From the NCBI GenBank assembly GCA_023432465.1, contig JAEYUO010000109.1:1-31411 (forward strand): DNA of 31,411 nt, in the 5' to 3' direction. Both the position numbers and the translations under genes were made by a program. Of the stretch, positions 24,063 to 30,280 are shown in pieces. Position 1 is the stretch's first letter. Every line of letters begins with the position of its first letter. The stretch is from Planctomycetota bacterium (GTDB taxonomy: Bacteria; Planctomycetota; Phycisphaerae; Phycisphaerales; UBA1924). Under the pieces are notes generated by a model. The model searched no databases, was not told the origin of the DNA, and was given only the letters and a program-made list of their open reading frames with translations.

Positions 24063-24868
24063 CGTGCCTCCCCGCCACCTCCCGCGGCGGCCGCCGTCGT
24101 TTCCACAAGAAGCCACGACTCCGCGTTGTTGCGGATCGCCACCCCAAAGACCATCGTCTTCTCGCGACGCCGCTCGCTGATGATGCCGATCCCCGGCACA
24201 ACCCAGATCTCCGTCTCGTTGTGGACCCGGCTCGCTCCCAGATCGGCATCAAACGAACTCGTCAGTTTCCACGCGTCAAACTCCCCCGCGGGTGTTGAGA
24301 CACGCCACGACCCAATGCACGTGGATGTATCGCGCACCGTCCCCTTCGCGCGGACCCTGCCCCGATCGCCGAGCGGATGCACGACCATTCTGCCCTCGTT
24401 CGTCACGGTGGCGGAGGTCTCGACGTTCGCGGGCAGCACCACCAGCGGCGGGTCGAACACCACTTCGACGCCCTCCGCATGGTTGATCTCCTCGGCAAGC
24501 ACAATCGCGCCATCTTCGCGCACAAGAAGCTTCTGCTCGCGGATCAGCTTCTCCTCACCTCCATCAACCAAGAGCCGTTGCTGCTGATACACCTCCTCTC
24601 CGCCGGAGGGCATCGGTCCGCGCTTGATGATGAGCTTCCGCTGCCCTCCCTCCCCCTCCATGAACACGCTCTGGCCCGTGCCATCCGCCCGAAGGTCCGC
24701 GCCGCTGCACGCACCCAGTTGCACCGGGCCGATCTCTGCAAGCGACCCCGCGGCGGTCGCCTTCTCCGATGCCGCGCACCCCGCCAGCATCAGCAGCCCC
24801 AGGGCGGCAACGCACGCCCCGATCCCCTTCGCTAGACTTGACACGATGTCGGAACGTCGAACACGCAT
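24059..24868 (-). CDS. Lipoprotein of unknown function
   Basis: A 269-residue protein with a lipoprotein signal (ACVAALGLLMLAGC, acceptor Cys31). The mature part is rich in β-strand-like patterns: QRKLIIKRGPM, EEVYQQQRLLVDGGEEKLIREQKLLV, VEVVFDPPLVVLPANVET. The C-terminal stretch CIGSWRVSTPAGEFDAWKLTSSFDADLG followed by EIWVVPGIGIISERRRE resembles proteins that measure or carry a secreted β-sandwich, but I cannot name a family. ATG 24868 has GAGGAG 6 nt upstream. Its first 23 bp overlap head-to-head with the divergent HEAT-repeat lipoprotein gene. Confidence 0.6.
   Translation of the reverse strand: MRVRRSDIVSSLAKGIGACVAALGLLMLAGCAASEKATAAGSLAEIGPVQLGACSGADLRADGTGQSVFMEGEGGQRKLIIKRGPMPSGGEEVYQQQRLLVDGGEEKLIREQKLLVREDGAIVLAEEINHAEGVEVVFDPPLVVLPANVETSATVTNEGRMVVHPLGDRGRVRAKGTVRDTSTCIGSWRVSTPAGEFDAWKLTSSFDADLGASRVHNETEIWVVPGIGIISERRREKTMVFGVAIRNNAESWLLVETTAAAAGGGGEAR
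24833..24838 (+). promoter_or_regulatory. Candidate -10 element (TAGACT) inside the divergent gene
   Basis: TAGACT ends 7 nt before ATG 24846 of the HEAT-repeat lipoprotein gene. It lies within the coding sequence of the oppositely oriented lipoprotein gene (codons about 11-12), so the promoter of one gene would be embedded in the other. Confidence 0.45.
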
Positions 24869-25682
24869 GCGCGGCTCCTCTCGTCCACGGCAAACTGCCC
24901 TCGCGGCGGTACTTCCGCTCGCGCTCCTTGCGCCCGCCGGGTGCATCGACCCCGACACGCGACGGACCATGGCCGACAACGACAGTATCCTCGCGCCGAT
25001 CTTCTCCCAACCAACCCCAGTCGATGCCGCACGCTGGGCGATCGACCCCTACGACGCCGACAAGCGCGCCCGCGGCACGAATCTGCTCGCAAACGCCCCC
25101 TTCGGCGGAGGCGACCCCTACCTCCGGATGTACCGACAGCACCTCTCCGATGAGGGTCCCCTCGTGCGGGCCGTTTCGGTGCGTGCCCTTGGCATGCACG
25201 GCACCCCGGACGATGTCTCCCGCATCCTTCCCCTCACACGGGATCCCGAGGATCAGGTGCGATTCGAAAGTGTCCGGGCCCTGCAGCGTCTCCACAACCC
25301 CGACGCAATCGAGCGGCTGATCGAGTTGCTCCAGCCCGGCACCGAAGCGGATGCCGCGATCCGGGCCGAAGCCGCATGCGCCCTCGGCCAATATGCTCAG
25401 CCTCGCGTGCTTCAGGCGCTGATCGCCGTGCTGTCGGATGACGATCTGATCGTCGTCGCCAACGCCCACGATTCCCTGGTCACGCTCACCGGGCAAGAAC
25501 AGCTCCCCGAGGACCGCCGCGTCTGGGTCGAGTGGTCCCGAAGCACCGAAACCCCCTTCGCCGCCCGCCGCGACTACATGTACCCGGTGTTTTCTCGCGA
25601 CAAGCGGTGGCTCGACTACGTGCCTTTCATGCCCCCGGTCCCCAATGAGATCTCCGGCAAGCCCGCCGGCATGACGGGTTGA
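24846..25682 (+). CDS. HEAT-repeat lipoprotein
   Basis: A 278-residue protein. The basic N-terminus and hydrophobic LAAVLPLALLAPAGC (acceptor Cys33) form a lipoprotein signal. The middle part has about four HEAT/PBS-lyase-like helical repeats: LVRAVSVRALGMHGTPDDV, VRFESVRALQRLHNPDAI, AIRAEAACALGQYAQPRVL and IVVANAHDSLVTLTGQ. These repeats form protein-binding solenoids. The C-terminus (WVEWSR, then YVPFMPPVPNE) is not recognised. ATG 24846 has no Shine-Dalgarno but a -10-like box 7 nt upstream; ATG 24867 is an in-frame alternative without its own Shine-Dalgarno. A structural role in the envelope is likely but unproven. Confidence 0.75.
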   Translation: MSERRTRMRGSSRPRQTALAAVLPLALLAPAGCIDPDTRRTMADNDSILAPIFSQPTPVDAARWAIDPYDADKRARGTNLLANAPFGGGDPYLRMYRQHLSDEGPLVRAVSVRALGMHGTPDDVSRILPLTRDPEDQVRFESVRALQRLHNPDAIERLIELLQPGTEADAAIRAEAACALGQYAQPRVLQALIAVLSDDDLIVVANAHDSLVTLTGQEQLPEDRRVWVEWSRSTETPFAARRDYMYPVFSRDKRWLDYVPFMPPVPNEISGKPAGMTG

Positions 25683-25771
25683 TCACGCCCGACCGCAACC
25701 TCGGTGCCCTCCCCCGCTCTCGGGGTTGAAGTGCTCCGCCAATCAAGCCGAAAGCCTACCGGACTCACCTT

Positions 25772-25776
25772 GGAGG
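25772..25776 (+). promoter_or_regulatory. Shine-Dalgarno deciding a GTG start
   Basis: GGAGG abuts ATG 25777 with no spacer, but lies 6 nt before the in-frame GTG 25783. Spacing therefore favours GTG 25783 as the start of the MDR-like gene. Confidence 0.6.
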
Positions 25777-25782
25777 ATGCCG

Positions 25783-26853
25783 GTGCGCGCACTTCGATCG
25801 GATGGCCAGTCCGTCCAGATGACTTCGGATTCTCCCGACCCTTCCCTTGAACCGGGGGACGGACTGGTGCAGCCCACCCGCGTGCTCCTCACCCCCGCCG
25901 ATGGCGGCAGCCCTGCTTCCGGTTCGCGCTCCGGGCACACGGGGGTGCTCGGCCACCTGTTTACGGGAATTGTTCGCCAAGTCAACATTCCCAAGGACGC
26001 CCCCGCCTCCATCGCCCAGCGCCGAAGCCTCTTGGGCCGCCGAGTCGTGGTGTCGCCGGTTGTTGCCTGCGGCCACTGCGATCTCTGCCGAGGCGGGCTC
26101 CCGGCCCACTGCCGCAGCCGCACGGTCGCCGGCATCAGCGGCCGCGACGGTGGCTGCGCCGAACTTGTCGCAATGCCCCTCGCGAACCTTCACCCGATCC
26201 CCGATTCGCTCCCCGACGATCGCGCGGTCTTCGCCCCGCTGGTCGCCTCGGCCCTGCACACCGCCCACATGCTCCGCGCCGAGGCCCGGGCCTATGTCAC
26301 CGTGCTCGGCGATTCGATCCTCGCCATGCTCTCCGCCCAGTGCCTTGCAGGGCTGAACAAGTCCGTCCGCCTGCTCACCGACCACCCGGATTCGAGCAGA
26401 ATCTGCGAGCAATGGGGCGTCAAGCACCGCCCGCTCAACGACCCCGGCCGCAGGCAGGATCAGGATGCCGTGGTCGATTGCACCGGCACCTCCGCCGGGC
26501 TTCGTCTCGCGATGCAGCTCACCAAGCCGCGGGGCATCATCATGCTCAAGTCCTCCCTCGCCGATGTGCCGTACCCCGCCGGCAAGCCCTTCCCCGAGGC
26601 AACCGACGCCTGGGCTTCGGGTGTGGACCTGACGCCGATCGTGTCAAACGAACTCCAGCTCATCGGCTCGCGCGAAGGCCCCCTGCCCGAGGCCATCGCC
26701 GTCCTCACCGCCGGTACGATCGACACCCTCCCGCTCATCGGACGCCGGTTCAGGCTCGACCAGGGACCGGCGGCCATGGCCGCGGCCGCCCTCGGCGGAC
26801 CCTTGGGGATCCTTATTGAGGACTTGGGCAAGGCGATGGCGAAGGCCGCCTAG
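25783..26853 (+). CDS. Degenerate zinc-type MDR dehydrogenase-like protein
   Basis: A 356-residue medium-chain dehydrogenase relative. The structural-zinc lobe is intact (CGHCDLCRGGLPAHC, Cys 96/99/102/110), and RTVAGISGRDGGCAEL and LANLHPIPDSLPDDRAVF match the MDR_like group in which VFAEPLAA follows. The catalytic zinc site is eroded: the usual GxCxTD is replaced by LLTPADGG, the GHE motif reads GHLFTG (57-62), and the Glu of the FAEPL motif is gone (VFAPLVAS). The dinucleotide glycine motif is also altered (VLGDSILAML). The later CTGTSAGLRLAMQL and GSREGPLPEAIAVL are family-like. It is probably not a working zinc alcohol dehydrogenase; a binding or regulatory role is possible. The start is GTG 25783. 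Confidence 0.7.
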   Translation: MRALRSDGQSVQMTSDSPDPSLEPGDGLVQPTRVLLTPADGGSPASGSRSGHTGVLGHLFTGIVRQVNIPKDAPASIAQRRSLLGRRVVVSPVVACGHCDLCRGGLPAHCRSRTVAGISGRDGGCAELVAMPLANLHPIPDSLPDDRAVFAPLVASALHTAHMLRAEARAYVTVLGDSILAMLSAQCLAGLNKSVRLLTDHPDSSRICEQWGVKHRPLNDPGRRQDQDAVVDCTGTSAGLRLAMQLTKPRGIIMLKSSLADVPYPAGKPFPEATDAWASGVDLTPIVSNELQLIGSREGPLPEAIAVLTAGTIDTLPLIGRRFRLDQGPAAMAAAALGGPLGILIEDLGKAMAKAA

Positions 26854-27016
26854 CGGAACGTTTCGCCTCCCCGTGCGTCCAATCCGGTATAGAAACATGG
26901 TGGTTTCATCCCTCGGCCCGTACACACGGGCGATGGTTCCGGTCATAATGCGCACACCCTGATCGCGGCAACCGCCTCAGGTGCGTCGTTCGACGAGTCC
27001 CTTGCTGGAGCGTGAC

Positions 27017-28309
27017 ATGAAGATTGCGTCCGTCCTGACTACCGCAGCGATCCTTGCCCTCGCCTCGCCGAGCCTCGCCCAAACCGTCCGCCTGGAGGGA
27101 ACCGGCGAGCGGCGCAAGCAGATGGATGCCATGCAGCTCCAGCCCTTCGCCTCCAATCTGTGGGGCGAGCTCAGCGAGTGGTCCGGCACACCCATCACCG
27201 CCGATTCGACGCAGGGCAAGGTGGTCGTGATCGTCTCCTGGTCCGGCTGGTACCGCGCCACGCACGCCGCCGTCCGCAAGGCTGAGTCTCTGCACAAGCA
27301 GCACGCCGACAAGGGCCTGGTCGTCGTCGGTGTCCACAACCCGCGCGAGTTCGCGGGCGCCGCGGCCGCCGCACAGTCGCTCGGTGTCACGTTCCCCTAC
27401 GCCGCCGATGCCAAGGGCGACTTCCGCAACGCCTTGAAGATCGATCAGGACCCCGACTTTTACATCATCGATCGCGCCGGGCAGCTGCGCTACGCCGATG
27501 TCGAGACCGACTCGGTCGAAGTCGCCGTCAAGGCGCTGCTGGCCGAAACCGCCGAGGCCGCCGGCTCGATCCTCGGCGACCGCGCGGCCCGCGAGGCCGC
27601 GGCGGAACGCGAGCGGATGCGCATCCGCGACGTGTCCGGACGCGTCAAGCCGGGCGAAGCGCCCACCGTCCAGTTCGAAGTCCCCGAGCCCGATGTCTAC
27701 AAGACCAAGAAGTGGCCGCAGCTGGCCAAGAGCCGCGGCCAGTTCACCGAGTTCGATCAGCTCGTCGACAAGATCAACAAGGGCGAGGGCGTGATCAACT
27801 TCCCGGAAGAGGGCTGGGTTTCGCCGCGCCCCGACACCAAGGGCAAGATCACGATCGTCTACCTCATCGACCCGCGCTGGCGGCAGATGATCGACATCAT
27901 CTCCACCATGAACCGGGTACAGGACATCTACGAGCGCGATGCCGTCGTCGTCGCCGGCATCCTCCGCCCGCAGGACCTCGGCCAGAACGCCGACGAAGCC
28001 ACCGCGCGAGCCGAGTTTGAAGCGCGTGTTCAGCGCGTCGTCGACTCGATCAAGGTCAATCGCCAGATGAACCACGCCTTCACCACCGGGCCGATGACCT
28101 CGGACCTCTGGCCCAACGGGGTCATCCCGGCCTTCGGGACCGTCTCCGACCTCGCCGTCACATTCCTCATCACCTCCGATGGTGTCGTTCGCTGGACCGA
28201 TCACCCCAACGGCGACCTCTTCCACTCAACGATGTCCCGCCTCATCTCCCTGGACCCCGGCGTCCAGGCGCGTCGCAAGGCCGAGGATGCCGCGGCCAAG
28301 TCCAAGTGA
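27017..28309 (+). CDS. Secreted double thioredoxin-fold protein without CxxC
   Basis: A 430-residue exported protein: the signal peptide ends at SLAQ (about residue 22), then come two thioredoxin-like folds joined by an Ala/Glu/Arg-rich linker. In fold 1 the active-site position reads SWSGWYR (74-80; Ser76 and Tyr79 where WCxxC has Cys). In fold 2, GKITIVYLIDPRWRQM (276-291) has Trp288 and Met291. Neither can form a disulfide, so redox catalysis is excluded. GGAG 6 nt before ATG 27017 supports the start. The next gene encodes a paralogue with one working CGPC. The C-termini match (DGVVRW, HP, DPGV-ARR), showing a duplication. It probably has a structural, binding or chaperone-like role in the periplasm. 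Confidence 0.75.
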   Translation: MKIASVLTTAAILALASPSLAQTVRLEGTGERRKQMDAMQLQPFASNLWGELSEWSGTPITADSTQGKVVVIVSWSGWYRATHAAVRKAESLHKQHADKGLVVVGVHNPREFAGAAAAAQSLGVTFPYAADAKGDFRNALKIDQDPDFYIIDRAGQLRYADVETDSVEVAVKALLAETAEAAGSILGDRAAREAAAERERMRIRDVSGRVKPGEAPTVQFEVPEPDVYKTKKWPQLAKSRGQFTEFDQLVDKINKGEGVINFPEEGWVSPRPDTKGKITIVYLIDPRWRQMIDIISTMNRVQDIYERDAVVVAGILRPQDLGQNADEATARAEFEARVQRVVDSIKVNRQMNHAFTTGPMTSDLWPNGVIPAFGTVSDLAVTFLITSDGVVRWTDHPNGDLFHSTMSRLISLDPGVQARRKAEDAAAKSK

Positions 28310-28368
28310 TCCCCCGCCGCCGCCCGTTCCCACGCGCAAACAACCGACACCATCCCCGGAGTCATCGC

Positions 28369-29511
28369 ATGATCCGCACACCCATGGCCGTCCTGCTCGC
28401 CTCTCTCGCCCTCGCGTCACCGCTTCTGGCACAAGAGGTCAAGCCCGAGGGACGCGGCGCGTATCGCGACAAGATGGATGCGATGCAGGGCACGGCCTTC
28501 GACCACTCCTCATGGAGCATGCTGAGCGGCTGGATGGGCGCTCAGCCGTTCACCGCCGAGAGCCTCAAGGACAAGGTTGTCTGCATCGTCACGTGGGCGA
28601 GCTGGAACAACGGCTCCTCGCGTGCCCTGCAGGAAGCTCAGAAGGCTGCGACCGCCTACGGCGACAAGGGCCTGATCGTCATCGGCGTGCACGATCGCAA
28701 CGGCTGGGATCAGGCCGCGCAAACCGTCGGCAGCAACAAGGTCACCTTCCCGGTCGCGCACGATGAATCCGGCGGGTTCCTCAAGAAGCTCGGCCCCGAT
28801 GCCCACCCGGACATCTTCATCATCGACCGCGCGGGCAATGTCCGCTACGCGGACATCATGACCGACTCGATCGATGCCGCCGTCAAGCAGCTCACCGCCG
28901 AGACCGCAGACCAGGCCGTCCAGGCCGCCTCCGCGCCCAAGCCCGAGCCCGCGGCCGCACCCGCCCCCCGTGGCAAGTCCGGCAAGTTCGTCGCGCCCCC
29001 CGCTTCGGCCTACGCCGCCGCAAAGTGGCCCGCGAAGAACTCCGGCCGCATCAGCGCCAAGGACATGCAGGGCAAGCAACTCCCCGGCGGCGGCCTCGGC
29101 GAAGAGAAGTACCTCACCCCGAAGCCCGACCGCGAAGGCAAAGTCACCGTCATCGACTTCTGGGCAACCTGGTGCGGGCCGTGCATCGCCGCGATGCCCG
29201 AGCTCGACAAGCTGCAGAAGGAATACAAGGACGATGTCGTCGTTCTCGGCCTCAGCTCCGAGGCCGAGTCCAAGGTCTCCGGGTTCCTCAAGTCCAAGAA
29301 GCACGAGTATTCCCAGGCGATCGATCTCAACGGCCGTCTCAACAACGCCATGGGCGTCCAGGGAATCCCGCACATCGCCGTGCTCTCTTCCGACGGCGTC
29401 GTGCGGTGGCAGGGCCACCCGATGGACCCGGGCTTCCGCGCCTCGATCAAGACACTCCTTGATGTCGATCCCGGCGTCAAGGCCCGCCGCGAGTCGGAGA
29501 AGAAGGGCTGA
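28369..29511 (+). CDS. Secreted double thioredoxin-fold protein with one active CGPC site
   Basis: A 380-residue exported paralogue of the preceding protein: the signal peptide ends at LLAQ (about 22). Fold 1 (about 40-175) has VTWASWNNG, where Ala77 and Asn80 replace the Cys pair. An Ala/Pro-rich linker (185-205) leads to fold 2 (about 240-365), which is a TlpA/ResA-type thioredoxin with FWATWCGPC (Cys269, Cys272) and the cis-Pro in GIPHIAVL. It likely works as a periplasmic thiol-disulfide reductase or in cytochrome maturation; the degenerate fold may bind a partner. CGGAG 7 nt before ATG 28369 supports the start. The stop TGA overlaps the CTG start of the next gene. Confidence 0.85.
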   Translation: MIRTPMAVLLASLALASPLLAQEVKPEGRGAYRDKMDAMQGTAFDHSSWSMLSGWMGAQPFTAESLKDKVVCIVTWASWNNGSSRALQEAQKAATAYGDKGLIVIGVHDRNGWDQAAQTVGSNKVTFPVAHDESGGFLKKLGPDAHPDIFIIDRAGNVRYADIMTDSIDAAVKQLTAETADQAVQAASAPKPEPAAAPAPRGKSGKFVAPPASAYAAAKWPAKNSGRISAKDMQGKQLPGGGLGEEKYLTPKPDREGKVTVIDFWATWCGPCIAAMPELDKLQKEYKDDVVVLGLSSEAESKVSGFLKSKKHEYSQAIDLNGRLNNAMGVQGIPHIAVLSSDGVVRWQGHPMDPGFRASIKTLLDVDPGVKARRESEKKG

Positions 29512-30029
29512 ATAGTCCCCTCTTCCACATCGTCCTGCACGAGCCGGAGATCCCCAACAACACCGGCAACATCGGCCGCACCTGCATCGCGTGCGGCTGC
29601 GCCCTGCACCTCGTGCACCCGCTCGGCTTCGATACCTCCGAGAAAGCCTGCCGCCGCGCAGGCCTGGACTACTGGCCCCGGCTTCAACCCACCGAGCACG
29701 CGAGCTGGCCCGCGTACCGCGCTGCCGCGCCCGCCGCACGATCCTGGGTCTTCACCACCAAGGCCACTCGACCCGCCTGGGATGCGGACTTCCGCCGCGG
29801 CGATCACTTCATCTTCGGCAAGGAAACCCGCGGCCTGCCCGACTCCATCCTCGCCGAGCATCCCGATCAGCTCCTCACCTTCCCCATGGTGCCCGGCGAG
29901 CGATCGCTGAACCTCGCAACCGCGGTCTGCGCGGCGGTCTACGAGGGCATCCGACAGTGCATCGCCCGCGGCGACGCGTCACTCGCGAGCGATGGCCGAT
30001 TGCGGATCGATCCCCTCCCCACACGCTGA
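29508..30029 (+). CDS. trmL: tRNA (cytidine(34)-2'-O)-methyltransferase
   Basis: A 173-residue SPOUT-class methyltransferase that 2'-O-methylates the wobble nucleotide of certain leucine tRNAs. The N-terminus FHIVLHEPEIPNNTGNIGRTC, the HFIFGKETRGLP motif and SLNLATAVCAAVYEG (the knot-forming motifs) are all present. No ATG, GTG or TTG precedes the conserved N-terminus in this frame: a stop lies at 29460, and the first is GTG 29613, which would remove motif 1. CTG 29508 gives MNSPLFHIVLHE and overlaps the previous stop as CTGA, with GGAGAAGAAGGG (29496-29507) just upstream. This suggests translational coupling from a CTG codon. A sequencing error is the alternative explanation. Confidence 0.9.
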   Translation: MNSPLFHIVLHEPEIPNNTGNIGRTCIACGCALHLVHPLGFDTSEKACRRAGLDYWPRLQPTEHASWPAYRAAAPAARSWVFTTKATRPAWDADFRRGDHFIFGKETRGLPDSILAEHPDQLLTFPMVPGERSLNLATAVCAAVYEGIRQCIARGDASLASDGRLRIDPLPTR

Positions 30030-30035
30030 GCACGT

Positions 30036-30041
30036 TACACT
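30036..30041 (+). promoter_or_regulatory. Candidate -10 element (TACACT) of a small lipoprotein gene
   Basis: TACACT ends 8 nt before ATG 30050, with CTCAGCCG between and no Shine-Dalgarno. It fits the recurring TANNNT pattern and would give the small lipoprotein gene a promoter separate from trmL. Confidence 0.45.
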
Positions 30042-30049
30042 CTCAGCCG

Positions 30050-30280
30050 ATGAACCGAACCGCCCGCCACTGCCCCGCCAAGTGCTTCATCGGCCTCGCG
30101 CTGCTTGCCGCGGCGACTTCATTCACCGGTTGCGCCAAGCCGCTGCTCTCCCCCACCGAGGAGCGAACCCCGTACGACCGATACGACGCCGTGCGCCACC
30201 GCCACGCGCCCCAGTACATCGAGGACGAGTACGGACGCCGCCAGCCCAACCTCCGCGGCCGGCTCGAACCGCGCGAGTGA
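30050..30280 (+). CDS. Small lipoprotein of unknown function
   Basis: A 76-residue protein. The basic start and FIGLALLAAATSFTGC (acceptor Cys28) form a lipoprotein signal. The short mature part, about 48 residues, is charged and rich in Arg, Tyr, Asp and Pro (ERTPYDRYDAVRHRHAPQYIEDEYGRRQ) and matches no family I know. It starts 20 bp after trmL stops. ATG 30050 has no Shine-Dalgarno but a TACACT box 8 nt upstream. Its stop codon abuts that of the convergent phosphatase gene (TGATCA) with no gap. Confidence 0.65.
   Translation: MNRTARHCPAKCFIGLALLAAATSFTGCAKPLLSPTEERTPYDRYDAVRHRHAPQYIEDEYGRRQPNLRGRLEPRE

Noticed and set aside
26892..26931. Two small hairpins (GAAAC/GTTTC and GCCCG/CGGGC) upstream of the first thioredoxin-fold gene
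   Set aside because: Five-bp stems with no T-tract or recognisable riboswitch pattern; such stems are common by chance in this GC-rich sequence.
26906..28225. 439-codon open frame antisense to the first thioredoxin-fold gene
   Set aside because: Low-complexity Gly/Asp/Val-rich translation typical of the antisense strand; the plus gene has a signal peptide and Shine-Dalgarno.
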